Assembly (NCBI GenBank): GCA_016795285.1
Contig: JAEUIC010000022.1
Location: 186,001-250,000 of the forward strand
DNA: 64,000 bases
Reading direction: 5' to 3'
Source of the DNA: Planctomycetota bacterium
GTDB taxonomy: Bacteria > Planctomycetota > B15-G4 > SIAN01
The notes below the pieces were generated by a model, which saw nothing but the letters and a program-made list of their open reading frames with translations, searched no databases and had not been told where the DNA came from. Positions within the stretch are counted from its first letter, which is position 1, and each line of letters begins with the position of its first letter. Below are positions 1 to 9,227 of this stretch, in pieces. A program made the translations under genes and the position numbers.

Positions 1-691
1 CCTGCTCGATCCGGAAGAGGCGCGCTTCGGCGCGCGTCAGGTCGCCCGCCTGCTCCATCCGATCGACGACGACGATGATCTCCGCCAGCGCCGCCACCGC
101 CTCGTGCGTGACCGTCGCGCGACGACTGGCCGCCTCCCGCTCGGCGAGGGCGCGGCGCACCTCCATGCGCGTGCGCCACTCGGCCGCGGCCAGCCGGGCT
201 CGCGCGACGGCGTGGTCGCGGCCGGCCTGCGTCCGCTCGAGTTCGAGGCGGCCGGAGAGCGGCAGCGTCAACCCGAGCGAGCCGAACAGCTTCCACGGTT
301 CCGCGCTGCTCGAGACGATCTTCGCGATGTCGACGCCGAGCGTCGGATCGCTCCACGCGCCGGCATGGTCGACGCCGGCCAGCGTGAGGCCGGTGGCGAG
401 GCGCGCGCGGCGCAGCTCGCCGTTGAAGACCAGCGCGACGACCTCCGCCTCGTCGGCATCGAGGCCGTCGCTGGCGTCGAACGGTCGCGCCGCTTCGCGC
501 GGCGGCGCGCGCAACGACTGCGCGAACGCCGCGACGGCCGGCGCGCTCGGCGAGCGGGCGAGCCACTCGTCGAGATGGCGCTCGAGCGCCGGCGGCGCCG
601 CGGTGTAGCTCTGGCAGCCGGTGGCCGTCAGCACGGCGATCGAACCGAGCGCGGCGGCGCGCCGGCCCGATCGGGTCCGATGGGATGACAT
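1..691 (-). CDS. TolC-family outer-membrane efflux lipoprotein (C-terminus cut by window edge)
   Basis: The minus-strand reading from an ATG at 689-691 gives a basic N-terminus, a hydrophobic stretch and a Cys in the context VLTATGC, a plausible lipobox near residue 26. The rest shows the alternating amphipathic helices and short beta segments of TolC/CzcC-type outer-membrane channel proteins (for example the stretch around LTLPLSGRLELERTQAG). The frame is open to the window edge, so about 230 residues of an expected 400-450 are visible. It lies 87 bases downstream of a histidine-rich exported protein on the same strand, which suggests a CzcC-like role in metal efflux; its adaptor and pump would be outside the window. 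Family assignment rests on pattern recognition only. Confidence 0.7.
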   Translation of the reverse strand, partial: MSSHRTRSGRRAAALGSIAVLTATGCQSYTAAPPALERHLDEWLARSPSAPAVAAFAQSLRAPPREAARPFDASDGLDADEAEVVALVFNGELRRARLATGLTLAGVDHAGAWSDPTLGVDIAKIVSSSAEPWKLFGSLGLTLPLSGRLELERTQAGRDHAVARARLAAAEWRTRMEVRRALAEREAASRRATVTHEAVAALAEIIVVVDRMEQAGDLTRAEARLFRIEQ

Positions 692-778
692 GCAGCGATC
701 TCGTCCTCTGCCGTTGGAGCGCAGCGAGTGCGCAACGGAACGACCCTTCGCGCGGCGGGAGGCGCCGCGGCGACGGGC

Positions 779-1297
779 TCAGACGAGGTCGGCGGGTGGG
801 GCGCGCGACTGCTCGGGACGGCGCGGCGGCGGGCTGCGGGGCGGCGGCGCCGGCGGGCAGCGCGCGACGAAGGAGGCGCGCTGCGGCGCGAGTTCGTCGG
901 CCGCGGCCGCAGGCAACGCGACCGGCGCCACGTCGAGCGTCGGCACGCTCGCTTCGTGGTCGCGGCGCACATGGCTGTCGATCAGGTGGTCGAGCGCCGA
1001 GTGCGGCGGCAGGCGCGATTCGTCGTCGCAGCCGGTGGGGGCGGCGGGCAGCGCGTCGCGCGTCGCGTCATGACCGTGAGGGTGATCGTGCGTGCGAGCG
1101 TCGCGGGACGCGTGGTGCTCGCCGTGGCCGAACGCGCCGTAGTGGACGTGGTCGCCGCCGTGGTCGGAGTGGTAGTGCTCGTCGGCGGCCAGATGGATCG
1201 GCAGCCCGACCACCTGCGCCACGACCGCGAGCCACGCCAGCACGGCGAGCGTGCAGCGCAGCGGCGTCCTGCGGCGGCGGGGGGGCGAGCGCGTCAT
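779..1297 (-). CDS. Small histidine-rich exported protein, putative metal-binding
   Basis: This 172-residue protein starts at ATG 1295-1297 with an arginine-rich tip (MTRSPPRRRR) and one hydrophobic helix (LAVLAWLAVVAQVVGL), reading as a signal peptide or anchor. Directly after it come about 50 residues packed with His and Asp (HYHSDHGGDHVHYG, HGEHHASRD, HDHPHGHD), typical of loops that bind zinc, copper or nickel. The C-terminus is Pro/Ala-rich. I do not recognise the family. It sits immediately upstream of a TolC-like lipoprotein on the same strand, so a periplasmic metal-capture role feeding an efflux complex is a reasonable inference. A cysteine-rich counterpart occupies the same position at the second efflux operon (10640-11131). 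Confidence 0.65.
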   Translation of the reverse strand: MTRSPPRRRRTPLRCTLAVLAWLAVVAQVVGLPIHLAADEHYHSDHGGDHVHYGAFGHGEHHASRDARTHDHPHGHDATRDALPAAPTGCDDESRLPPHSALDHLIDSHVRRDHEASVPTLDVAPVALPAAAADELAPQRASFVARCPPAPPPRSPPPRRPEQSRAPPADLV

Positions 1298-1407
1298 CGG
1301 GTCGGCATCGTGACTCGTCGGGGGCGGTACCGCAAGTTCGCCCTTCGCGACCGTGAAGCTTGAGCGGCGCCGCGCATCGAGCCCCCGCGCCCCGCGCGCC
1401 CCTTCGC

Positions 1408-1413
1408 TACTGT
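1408..1413 (+). promoter_or_regulatory. Candidate -10 element TACTGT
   Basis: TACTGT lies 84 bases before the start at 1498 in otherwise extremely GC-rich DNA between divergent genes. It fits a TANNNT pattern seen ahead of several operon-leading genes in this window (13695, 19647, 25202, 34380, 40967). No clear -35 hexamer is visible at the usual spacing. Confidence 0.3.
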
Positions 1414-1497
1414 CCTGCCCCTTCTTGGCGCCGCCGCGCGCGCGCCGCAGTGCCGAGGCAGCGCGGACGTGCTGCCGATTCGACCCCGGAGCGGACC

Positions 1498-3603
1498 ATG
1501 GGCCTGTTCGACAAGTGGAAGAAGAAGAGCGACGACCGTCCGGCCGAGCTGCCGAACGAGCTGCCGCTCGAGCCGAAGCCGAAGGCTCCGGACGCTCCCT
1601 CCGGCGACGACGCGCTGCCGAGCGGCTTGAGCGGCGACGCGGCGGAGATCGCGGCGGAAGCGGCCGCTCGCGAGGCGCGCGATCTGGCCGAGGCGCGCGG
1701 CGGCGCGGCGCCCCCGCCCCAGCGTGCGGCGGCGGCTGCGGCGACGGCGGCGACGGCCGCTGCCGCGGCTCCGAAGATGCGCGTCTTCGATGCGCTCGGC
1801 CGCACGCTCGAGCTGCCGCGCGACGTCTACTTCGCACAGCTCCTGACCCCCGCACTGGTGCGCGCGCAGGAGAGCGCCGGACCGCTCGCCGCGCTGCTGC
1901 GCAACGCGCTGAACGACGGCTTCTCGCGCGAACTGCTGCCGTTCACGGCGAAGCTGCTCGCGCTCGGCGGCGACACGGCGCAGGCGCGCACGCTGCACGG
2001 CTTGGCGCAACTGCAGGCGGGCGACCTGGCGGCGGCCGAGGCGACGCTCGCCGAGGTGACGGGGCGCGGGCCGTGGGCCGCGTCGGCGCGCCAGGCCGAG
2101 GCGCGCATCCGCGAGCGGCGCGGCGACCCGGCCGGCCGCATGGCGAAGCTGCACGAAGCGTTCGACGCCGAGCCGAACCACGCCACCGTCTTCGGCGAGC
2201 TGGTGCGCGAGCTCGAGAAGGCGGGCGGCGTCGAGGCGCGGCGCGCCTGGACGCTCGAACAGCACGGCAAGCAGAACGGCTGGCGCGTGAGCCTCTTCCA
2301 GGCGCAGGAGCACCTGGTCGCGAAGGAGCTCGAGCCGGCGCTCGCGATCTACCGCGCCGTGCTGGAGAAGTCGGGCGACGTCGCCGAGGTGATGCTGACG
2401 CTGCTCGGGGACCTCGGGCGCCACGGCCACGCGAAGGAGGCGATGGAGCTGGTCGGCAGCCGCTTCGACCTGGCGAAGCACGGCGCCGAGGCGGGGCTCA
2501 ACTTCGTGCGCGTCTGCCTCGACGTCGGCGACTTCGCGCGCGGCCGCATGCTGCTCCACCACCTGGCGCTCTTGCCGCGGCCCGACCTCGGCCCGGCGCT
2601 CGACGAACTGACGCTCGCCATCGATCGCAAGGAGCGCGAGCAGAAGCCGGCGCCGGCCGCCGGTGCGACGCCGCCCGCGATCGCGCTGGTGGTGCTGCAG
2701 GAGCCGCTCTTCCTGCAGGGGCTCGCGGGCGCGAGCTTCCTCTTGCCGGGCAAGGGGCCGAATGCGCGGACGCTCGCGATCACGCCGTGGGCGACGGCGA
2801 CCGGCGACGCCCGTTTCGCGCGCGGCGCGGCGGCGCTGCTGGCCGAGCAGGTGTGGCTCCACACCGGGCAGCGCGCGTCGTTGGTGGTGCCGGTGGTGCC
2901 GGGCCAGGCGATCGCGACGTTGGGGACGCCGATCAAGGCGGAGCAGATCGCGGGGTTGTGGCCGGAGAAGCTGCGGCCGTCCGTGGTCGTGGTGACGATG
3001 AAGCACGCCACCACGGAGGTGGCCGAGACGCTCGAGATCGAGCTCTTCGATGCGGCGCGCGCCACCATCGTCGGGCGCAAGCAACTCAGCGTCGAGAAGG
3101 GGCAGTTCGAGGCGCTGCTGCGGGCGGCCGATGCGGCGCTGCGCCAGATGCTCGAGCCGGGCATCCAGCCGGCGGTGCTGAACGGTCGCGCGCCGATCGC
3201 GCCGGGCCGGCAGGTCGAGGCGCTGGCGTGCGCGCTGTCGCTGGTGCTGGCGGGGCCGCAGGGGCCGCTCTACGGCGTGCTGGCGGGCGAGCGGGCGCTG
3301 ATCCGGCGGCTCATGTTCCAGTGCGAAGCGTCGCCGACCGTCGAGTCGCTCGAGGTGCTCTTCGCGTCGATCCTGGCGCTGCGCACGCTGCAGGGCTCCG
3401 ACGTGCCGAGCGAGTTCGTCCGCGCGCTCGCCGACTGGTTCGGCCGCGCCAGCGACGACAGCAATCGCGCGCGGGTCGCCATCGCCCCGCTGAAGGCGCT
3501 CGGCCAGAACGCCCTCTGGCGCACTCGCCGCGAGAAGATCACCGCCGCGGCGCCGCCCGCCGCGCGCGCGTGGCTGGAGAAGCTCGACGGGATCCGGTCG
3601 TAG
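1498..3603 (+). CDS. TPR-like cytoplasmic protein of unknown function
   Basis: The 701-residue protein starts at ATG 1498, with GGAG (1488-1491) six bases upstream. Residues 1-100 are charged then Ala-rich low complexity (MGLFDKWKKKSDDRP). The middle part has repeated helical pairs of TPR character, for example around LHGLAQLQAGDLAAAEATL and ALAIYRAVLEKSGDVAEVML. The C-terminal roughly 300 residues begin after a Pro/Ala linker and contain strands such as IALVVLQEPLFLQG and SVVVVTMKHATTEVAETLE; I do not recognise this domain. No signal peptide or membrane helix is seen, so it is probably cytoplasmic. It is transcribed away from the histidine-rich protein. Function unknown. Confidence 0.75.
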   Translation: MGLFDKWKKKSDDRPAELPNELPLEPKPKAPDAPSGDDALPSGLSGDAAEIAAEAAAREARDLAEARGGAAPPPQRAAAAAATAATAAAAAPKMRVFDALGRTLELPRDVYFAQLLTPALVRAQESAGPLAALLRNALNDGFSRELLPFTAKLLALGGDTAQARTLHGLAQLQAGDLAAAEATLAEVTGRGPWAASARQAEARIRERRGDPAGRMAKLHEAFDAEPNHATVFGELVRELEKAGGVEARRAWTLEQHGKQNGWRVSLFQAQEHLVAKELEPALAIYRAVLEKSGDVAEVMLTLLGDLGRHGHAKEAMELVGSRFDLAKHGAEAGLNFVRVCLDVGDFARGRMLLHHLALLPRPDLGPALDELTLAIDRKEREQKPAPAAGATPPAIALVVLQEPLFLQGLAGASFLLPGKGPNARTLAITPWATATGDARFARGAAALLAEQVWLHTGQRASLVVPVVPGQAIATLGTPIKAEQIAGLWPEKLRPSVVVVTMKHATTEVAETLEIELFDAARATIVGRKQLSVEKGQFEALLRAADAALRQMLEPGIQPAVLNGRAPIAPGRQVEALACALSLVLAGPQGPLYGVLAGERALIRRLMFQCEASPTVESLEVLFASILALRTLQGSDVPSEFVRALADWFGRASDDSNRARVAIAPLKALGQNALWRTRREKITAAAPPAARAWLEKLDGIRS

Positions 3604-3771
3604 GGGAGGCGGGCACTCCGGGACTCCCAGGGAGCGCGCCCCCTGACACTTCGGTGAGGGGTGCGGGGCGGCGTCGACGTTCGTGAGGACCGCGGCGGCC
3701 GGCGAGCGGTGCAGGGCGAGGGTGCGTCCGCGCGACCGCTCGTGCCGCCGCACGCCCCCCGGAGACCGCCC

Positions 3772-4554
3772 GTGCTCAACTTCATGACCAAGGAAGAGGC
3801 GGAGCGCTCCTTCCGGCACGCGCAGGAGCCGCATGACGCCGGCGTGAAGTTCGCCACCAAGGTCGCGACGCTCGCCTACTTCAGCGAGGCGCGCGAGTTC
3901 GCCAAGAACAGCAAGACGGCGCAGGCGATCCTCAAGTACGTCGAGGGCGCGAAGACGGTCATCAACTTCGTCGGCTTGTACGGCGGCTTCCAGTGCTTCG
4001 ACGAGGAGGCGCCGATCGGCCACGCGCTCGGCCCGAAGCAGCCGACGATCTGGGTCGACCTGAACGGGAAGCTGAAGGTGCTGGTCCGCACGCCGCACGA
4101 GATGCACCTGCCGCGCAACCGCATCACCAGCCCCGACATGAAGCCGTTCGAGAACAAGGTCGCGCTGCTGCACGAGCTTGGCCACGCCAAGCAGTTCATC
4201 GAGCGGCCGGCCTGGTACCGCCTCTACGTCAGCGACACCGAGAAGGCGAAGTGGCGCATGGCCATCGAGAAGCGGGCCGAGGCGATGTGGCTCTCGAAGC
4301 TGACGCCGAAGGCGCAGGGCCCGGCGAGCGGCGCCTCGTCGGGAGGGCTGCCTCCGCCGCCGCCGAGCGGAATGATGGGCGGCACGAGTCCGGGTGCGCA
4401 GGTGCGGGCGATCCTCCCGACGACCACGCAGAAGGCGGCGAAGCAGAGCTGGGCCGTCGTGGTCGACATCGACAACATGGCGCGCCACGAGTGGCCGATC
4501 TGCCGCGAGCTCGGCCTGCCGGTGCGGATGAACTACACCGACCTCGCGGTGTGA
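3772..4554 (+). CDS. HExxH zincin-like protein with Pro-rich segment (M91-like?)
   Basis: I chose the GTG at 3772 because GGAG lies seven bases upstream at 3761-3764; ATG 3784 is an alternative. The 260-residue product carries HELGH at residues 134-138, a classical zinc-metallopeptidase motif, preceded by a strand-rich region. A later Glu in EKRAEAMW could be the third ligand. Overall layout recalls M91-type zincin domains found in many otherwise uncharacterised bacterial proteins, but I cannot confirm that. A short Gly/Pro stretch (PPPPPSGMMGG) separates the core from a conserved-looking tail that includes VVDIDNMARHEWPICREL. No signal peptide is visible. The next gene is convergent, 51 bases away. 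Confidence 0.7.
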   Translation: MLNFMTKEEAERSFRHAQEPHDAGVKFATKVATLAYFSEAREFAKNSKTAQAILKYVEGAKTVINFVGLYGGFQCFDEEAPIGHALGPKQPTIWVDLNGKLKVLVRTPHEMHLPRNRITSPDMKPFENKVALLHELGHAKQFIERPAWYRLYVSDTEKAKWRMAIEKRAEAMWLSKLTPKAQGPASGASSGGLPPPPPSGMMGGTSPGAQVRAILPTTTQKAAKQSWAVVVDIDNMARHEWPICRELGLPVRMNYTDLAV

Positions 4555-4605
4555 CCGGGGGAGCGCGGTGGCGGGGGCGAGCGCGCCTCCGCTGCCCGCT
4601 CCCGC

Positions 4606-5781
4606 TCACCCCCCTCCGAGCGCCCGCGCCACCGGCAGCTTCGCGATCCGCCACGCGGCCGGCAGCGTGCCGAGCAGCCCCAACGCCAGCGCGCCCGTGA
4701 GGCCGATCAGGATCGCCGGCGGGTCGACCTTCAACGCGAAGGCGCTCATGGCGAGGCGGATCGAGCTGCCTTGCACGGCGAGGCGCGCGAGCAGCAGGCC
4801 GAGCAGGCCGCCCGCCGCGGCGAGCAGCAGCGACTCCTGCAGCAGCGACCAGGCGATGGGCCCGCTGCGGTAGCCCAACGTGCGCAGCGTGGCGAGCTCG
4901 GCGGCGCGCTCCTGCACGGCGGCGTTCAGCGTGTTGGCGCCGGTCAGCAGCGCCGCGATGCCGATCAGCAGCGCCATCGCCCACGCCAGCGCGCGCAGCG
5001 GCGCGAAGTAGGCGGAGAGCTCGCCGTAGTAGCTCGCCGTCGTCATGAAGACCAACTCGAGGTCGCGGCGGCGCGTCGCGAAGTACTCGAGGTCGCGGAA
5101 GGCGTCGCGCGACGCCACGCGCACGAAGAGCGCCGAGACGTCGTCGCGCTTGGCGAGGCCGCGCAGCCGATGGAGCGGCGCCCACAGCTCCGACTCGAGC
5201 GTGGTGCCGGGCGCGGCGAAGGTGCCGGCGATGGTGAAGGTGGCGCCTTCGAGGAAGAGGCGCTGGCCAGGCGCCAACGCGCTGGCCGGCACGCCGAGCC
5301 GCTCCGCCGCCAGCCGCCCGACCAGGAGCGACCCGTCGTCGAGCGGCCGCCCGTCGATCAGCGTCACGCGCGGGTGGACCAGGAAGGCGCGCTCGGTCAC
5401 GCCGCGCACGAACGCCTGGAGGCGCGCGCCGTCGGGCCCGCCGAGGCGGACCCAGCTCGCCATGTGGATCTCGGGCGAGACGGCCGCCACGCCGTCGACG
5501 CGCAGGATGCCGGCGACGTCGGCCGCCACCGCGTCAGCCGCCGCGGTCGGCACGGCGCTGCGCACGACGTCCTTCATCGACGCGGCGTTCAGCAGGATCG
5601 CGCTGTCGGGCTCGGCGGTGGCGGCGTAGCTCTGCTCGAGGCCGCGCACGAAGGCGGCGGTGGCGACCAGCAGCGCCGCGACCAGCGCGCACGAGAGGCC
5701 GGTCAGCAGCGTGCGCACCGGCCGGCGCGCGAGGTTCAGCACCGCGTAGTCGAACGGCAGGAGGCGATGGCGGAGCGCCAT
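4606..5781 (-). CDS. FtsX/MacB-type ABC transporter permease
   Basis: This 391-residue membrane protein has an N-terminal transmembrane helix ([22 protein letters not shown]), a periplasmic region of about 210 residues, then three C-terminal helices typical of the FtsX domain ([19 protein letters not shown], a hydrophobic block near [17 protein letters not shown], and [19 protein letters not shown]). [15 protein letters not shown] is the characteristic cytoplasmic loop that contacts the ATPase. The ATG (5779-5781) sits two bases after the stop of the paralogous permease, so the two are probably co-translated and form a heterodimer. It closes the efflux operon that begins at 11131. Confidence 0.9.
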   Translation of the reverse strand: MALRHRLLPFDYAVLNLARRPVRTLLTGLSCALVAALLVATAAFVRGLEQSYAATAEPDSAILLNAASMKDVVRSAVPTAAADAVAADVAGILRVDGVAAVSPEIHMASWVRLGGPDGARLQAFVRGVTERAFLVHPRVTLIDGRPLDDGSLLVGRLAAERLGVPASALAPGQRLFLEGATFTIAGTFAAPGTTLESELWAPLHRLRGLAKRDDVSALFVRVASRDAFRDLEYFATRRRDLELVFMTTASYYGELSAYFAPLRALAWAMALLIGIAALLTGANTLNAAVQERAAELATLRTLGYRSGPIAWSLLQESLLLAAAGGLLGLLLARLAVQGSSIRLAMSAFALKVDPPAILIGLTGALALGLLGTLPAAWRIAKLPVARALGGG

Positions 5782-5783
5782 GG

Positions 5784-6950
5784 TCAGGCGCCTCGCAGCG
5801 CGGCCGGGATCGGCGCGCGCGTCGTCTTCCAGGCGGGCAGCGCGGCGGCGACGAGGCCGGCGGCCGCTGCCACCAGCAGCCCCTCGACGATCAATCGCGG
5901 CGACAGCGCGAAGGTGACCATCACCCCCTCGACGCCGAGCGTGAGGTGGGTGGTCGCGATGGTGAGCAGCGCGGCCGCGGTGCCGAGCAGCCCGCCGCCG
6001 ATCGAGAGCACGCACGACTCCGAGAGGAGCAACCGCGCGAGGCGGCTGCCCCGGTAGCCGAGCGTGCGCAGCACGGCCAGTTCGGCGCGCCGCTCGTTCA
6101 CCGCCATCGCCACCGTGTTGCCGACCAGCACCAGCATCACGACGACGCAGCAGGCGCCGAAGAGCCGCCCGAAGGCGAGGATCTCGCGCAGCTCGGCGGT
6201 CGCCGATTCGAGGAAAGCGAGCTTCGAGCGCGTGTCGGTCGGCGCCGTCGAGGTGGCCAGCATCGCGTCGATCGCCTCGCCGACGGCCCGCGCGCGCGCC
6301 GGGTCGCGCACCTTCACCTCGAACTGCGTCACCGTTCCTTGCTGCTGGATCGCGGCGCTGCGCTGCAGCGTCTCCAAGTGGGTCACGACCAGGCTCTCCT
6401 CGATCGGCTCGGGCGAGCGGAAGATCCCCGCCACCGTGACCTCGAGGCGGTTGAAGCGGAACGGATCGCCGACCTTCAGGCCGCGGCGCGCGGCGAAGGC
6501 GCGGCCGACCAGCGCCGCGTCGGGACGCCGCTCGAACTCGGCGCGATCGCCGGCGATCAGCTCGATCTTGCGCGCGGCGAAGAGCTCGCCGGCCGGCACG
6601 CCGTGGAAGGCGACCACGTCGAGGCTCGTGCGGCAGTTCGAGAGGAAGACTTTCACCGGCAGCACGCTCTCGACGCCGTCGATCTTCGCGATGCGCGCCG
6701 CCTCGTTCTGCGGGAGGAACGAGGTCTGCGGGCAGTAGCGGTTCTGCCGGTAGACGATCAGCGTGCGCGCCGACTCGCCGCCCGACAGCGCGGCGTCGAG
6801 GCCGGCCGAGAGGCTCTCGACCAGCAGGAAGAGCGCCACCGCCGCCGCCACGCCGCCCACCGTCAGCAGCGTCCGCAGCAGCCGTCGGCGCAGGTTCGCC
6901 TGCACCAGCCGCGCGATGCCGTGCAGCTGGAATCGCTTCGCGAGGCTCAT
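5784..6950 (-). CDS. FtsX/MacB-type ABC transporter permease
   Basis: The 388-residue protein has the MacB/FtsX layout: one N-terminal helix ([21 protein letters not shown]), a large extracytoplasmic domain, and three C-terminal helices around [33 protein letters not shown] and the last 60 residues. The [17 protein letters not shown] loop is the hallmark coupling segment and closely matches that of the downstream permease. Its start overlaps the stop of the ATPase gene by four bases, indicating a tightly coupled operon. In the family such permeases work mechanically, moving periplasmic substrates (lipoproteins, peptides, macrolides, metals) to a TolC-like exit duct rather than pumping across the inner membrane. 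The substrate here is unknown. Confidence 0.92.
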   Translation of the reverse strand: MSLAKRFQLHGIARLVQANLRRRLLRTLLTVGGVAAAVALFLLVESLSAGLDAALSGGESARTLIVYRQNRYCPQTSFLPQNEAARIAKIDGVESVLPVKVFLSNCRTSLDVVAFHGVPAGELFAARKIELIAGDRAEFERRPDAALVGRAFAARRGLKVGDPFRFNRLEVTVAGIFRSPEPIEESLVVTHLETLQRSAAIQQQGTVTQFEVKVRDPARARAVGEAIDAMLATSTAPTDTRSKLAFLESATAELREILAFGRLFGACCVVVMLVLVGNTVAMAVNERRAELAVLRTLGYRGSRLARLLLSESCVLSIGGGLLGTAAALLTIATTHLTLGVEGVMVTFALSPRLIVEGLLVAAAAGLVAAALPAWKTTRAPIPAALRGA

Positions 6951-7630
6951 CGGCGCGCCTCCTCGCGCAGTTGCCCCTTGTCGAGGCGCACCACGCGCGT
7001 GCCGTGCGCGGCGGCGTTCGGATCGTGGGTGACCATCACGATCGTCTTGCCGCGCTCGCGCTGCAGCCGGTTGAAGAGGGTGAGGATCGCCTCGGCCGAG
7101 GCGTGGTCGAGGTTGCCGGTCGGTTCGTCGGCCACCAGGAGCGGCGGGTCGGCGACGATCGCGCGCGCCAGCGCCACGCGTTGTTCTTGGCCGCCCGACA
7201 GCTGGCGCGGCAGGTGGTCGGCGCGATCGGAGAGGCCGACCGCCTCGAGCGCCAGCGCGACCCGCTCGTGGCGCTGCGCGCGATTCAGCGGGAAGAGGTG
7301 GAGCGGCAGCTCGACGTTCTCGTAGGCGGTCAGCACCGGCACGAGGTGGTGCTGCTGGAAGACGTAGCCGACGTGCTCGGCGCGCCAGTCGGCCAACGGA
7401 CCGGGCGCCAGCGCGCTCAGCGACTGGCCGGCGACGACCACCTCGCCCGCGTCGGGCCGATCGATGCCGGCCAGCAGGTGGAGCAGCGTCGTCTTGCCGC
7501 TGCCTGACGGGCCGAGCAGCACGAAGAACTCGCCCTGCTCGATCGAGAGCGAGACGTCGTCGAGCGGCGTGATGACGTGCTCGCCCTTGGTGAACGACTT
7601 GGTCACGGCGGTGAGCGCGATGAAGGCCAT
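6947..7630 (-). CDS. MacB/LolD-type ABC transporter ATPase
   Basis: This 227-residue ATPase has Walker [10 protein letters not shown] at residues 40-48, a Q-loop (YVFQQHHL), the signature LSGGQEQR and Walker B with its Asp-Glu pair ([12 protein letters not shown]), followed by a switch His (VTHDP). The PTGNLD sequence is typical of the MacB/LolD/FtsE group. I chose the ATG at 7628-7630, one base after the stop of the HlyD-like gene; a longer frame upstream overlaps that gene and is not needed. It energises the two permeases encoded downstream, with which it overlaps by four bases. Confidence 0.95.
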   Translation of the reverse strand: MAFIALTAVTKSFTKGEHVITPLDDVSLSIEQGEFFVLLGPSGSGKTTLLHLLAGIDRPDAGEVVVAGQSLSALAPGPLADWRAEHVGYVFQQHHLVPVLTAYENVELPLHLFPLNRAQRHERVALALEAVGLSDRADHLPRQLSGGQEQRVALARAIVADPPLLVADEPTGNLDHASAEAILTLFNRLQRERGKTIVMVTHDPNAAAHGTRVVRLDKGQLREEARR

Positions 7631-7631
7631 C

Positions 7632-9227
7632 TCAACGCCCTCCCGCAGCGCTGCCGTCGCCACTGTCACCGCCGTCGCCGCCGCTCTTCACGGCGACGCG
7701 CACCCCTTCGCGCAGCTGCTCGCGGCCGCCGTCGATCACCTTGTCGCTGACGTTCAGCCCTTCGCCGATCAGCGTCCGCTCGCCGTCGCGGCGCGCGACC
7801 CGCAGCCGGCGCCGCTGCGCGCGCCCCTCGCCGTCGATCACCCACGCCAGCGCAGCGCCGTCGCCCGCCGGCTCGAGCAGCCGCGAGGCGATCCAGCAGG
7901 CGGAGGCGAGCGGGCCGCCGCTTGTGGCGCTGCCGGCAGCAGCTCCCGCCGCGCCGCCCGCTGCGCCGCCCGGCGCACCGCCTTCCAGCGCGAAGCGCGT
8001 CTCGACCAGCATCTCGGGGCGCAGTGATTCATCGGGCGCCTCGATGGCGACATGCACCTGCAGCGTCACCTTCTCCACGTTGGCCTGCCGCACGATGCGG
8101 ACGATGCGGCCGGCGTAGGGCTGCTCGCGCGTCGGCGCGCGGATCGTCGCGGCGCCGCCGACGGCGAGCTTCGCCACCTCGCTCTGCTCGACGTCGATGC
8201 GCACCCGCAGCTGCGCCGGGTCGTAGAGGGTGAGCATCGCCATGTGCTCCGGCCCGCCGATCGCCGCGCCGGGCGCCGCGGTGCGCTGCAGCACGACGCC
8301 GCCGACCGGCGCCACCACCGCATGGCGCTCGAGCAGCAGCGCGCTCTCCTCCGCCTCGCGCTCTGCCTCGAGCTGCATCGCCTGCGCCACCTGCAGCGCC
8401 GCGTTGGCGGCGTCGAGCCGCTCGCGATCGTCGAGCCGCAGCTCGAACTCGCGTTGCGCGCGAGTCGCCATGGCCGCCGCCTTCTCGAGCTCGCCCGCCG
8501 CCATCGCCGCCTCGGCGCGCGCCATCGCCAGCGCGCCTTGCTCCGCCTCGACGGCAGCGGCCGCGAGTTCGACCTGGCGCGGGCCGGCGCCGCCGTGCGT
8601 CGCGAGGTCGCGCGCCACCGCGAGCTCCTCCTCGGCGATCGTCACCGCCGCCTGCGCGCGCTGCGCCGCCGCCTGCCGCTGCTCGAGCGCCGCCGCGCGC
8701 GCCCGCTGCTCAGCCTCGGCGACCGCGAGCGCCTCGGTGACCGCCAGTGCCGCCTCGAAGCGCCGCTTCGCGCTCGCCTGCTCGACGGCCGCCTGCTCCG
8801 CCTCCGCGGTCGCGCGAGCGAGGCGCGCCTGCGCGATCGCATGCGTGGCACGCGCGGCACCATCGTCGAGCCGCGCCACGACGGCGCCCGCCTCGACGGT
8901 GTCGCCCTCCTTGACCAGCAGCTCGCGCACGACCCCTTCGACCAGCGGCACGACGTAGGTCGGCCACGGCTCCGGCTCGACCCAGCCGGAGCGTTGCAGT
9001 TCTCCGCCGCCGCTGCCGGCCGTCTCGCCGCGCGCCGCCTGCGGGCGCACCACGGTGACCGGCAGCGCGCCGCGTCCGAAGTCGGTCAGCGTTGAGAGCA
9101 GCAGCGCCGCGAAGGCGACCACCAGGAGCCACGGCACGAGGCGCGGCAGCAGCCGGCGGCGCGGCGGCGCCAACTTGGGCGCACGCGCGAGGCGGTCGAG
9201 ATCGATGTCGGGCTTCATCTCGCTCAT
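7632..9227 (-). CDS. HlyD/MacA-type periplasmic efflux adaptor
   Basis: The 531-residue protein has a basic N-terminus, a membrane anchor around residues 24-46 (LVPWLLVVAFAALLLSTL), a lipoyl-like half motif (VEGVVRELLVKEGDTVEAGAVVARLDD), a long Ala/Glu/Gln-rich coiled-coil hairpin of some 200 residues, the returning lipoyl half (VVAPVGGVVLQRTAAPGAAI) and a beta-barrel domain. This is the membrane-fusion-protein architecture. A Gly/Ala insertion (GGAPGGAAGGAAGAAAG) sits before the last domain. Start codon and the TolC gene stop overlap as ATGA. It should bridge the MacB-type transporter and the TolC-like protein across the periplasm. Confidence 0.9.
   Translation of the reverse strand: MSEMKPDIDLDRLARAPKLAPPRRRLLPRLVPWLLVVAFAALLLSTLTDFGRGALPVTVVRPQAARGETAGSGGGELQRSGWVEPEPWPTYVVPLVEGVVRELLVKEGDTVEAGAVVARLDDGAARATHAIAQARLARATAEAEQAAVEQASAKRRFEAALAVTEALAVAEAEQRARAAALEQRQAAAQRAQAAVTIAEEELAVARDLATHGGAGPRQVELAAAAVEAEQGALAMARAEAAMAAGELEKAAAMATRAQREFELRLDDRERLDAANAALQVAQAMQLEAEREAEESALLLERHAVVAPVGGVVLQRTAAPGAAIGGPEHMAMLTLYDPAQLRVRIDVEQSEVAKLAVGGAATIRAPTREQPYAGRIVRIVRQANVEKVTLQVHVAIEAPDESLRPEMLVETRFALEGGAPGGAAGGAAGAAAGSATSGGPLASACWIASRLLEPAGDGAALAWVIDGEGRAQRRRLRVARRDGERTLIGEGLNVSDKVIDGGREQLREGVRVAVKSGGDGGDSGDGSAAGGR

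Noticed and set aside
3604..3660. Possible small hairpin (CTCCC/GGGAG) after the TPR gene
   Set aside because: Stem of five pairs with two-base loop and no T run; expected by chance here.
3661..3771. N-terminal extension of the HExxH protein to an ATG at 3661
   Set aside because: The extension is Arg/Gly/Pro-rich, has no ribosome-binding site, and GTG 3772 has GGAG at good spacing.
1294..4488. A 1064-residue open frame on the minus strand
   Set aside because: It runs antisense to the TPR and HExxH genes, is Arg/Ala/Pro-rich throughout, lacks any domain or start signal, and is what very high GC produces opposite real genes.
4559..4603. Possible bidirectional terminator between the HExxH gene and the permease gene (GGGAGCG with CGCTCCC)
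   Set aside because: Only a 7-bp stem around a 31-base loop with no U tract; too weak in DNA of this GC content to list.
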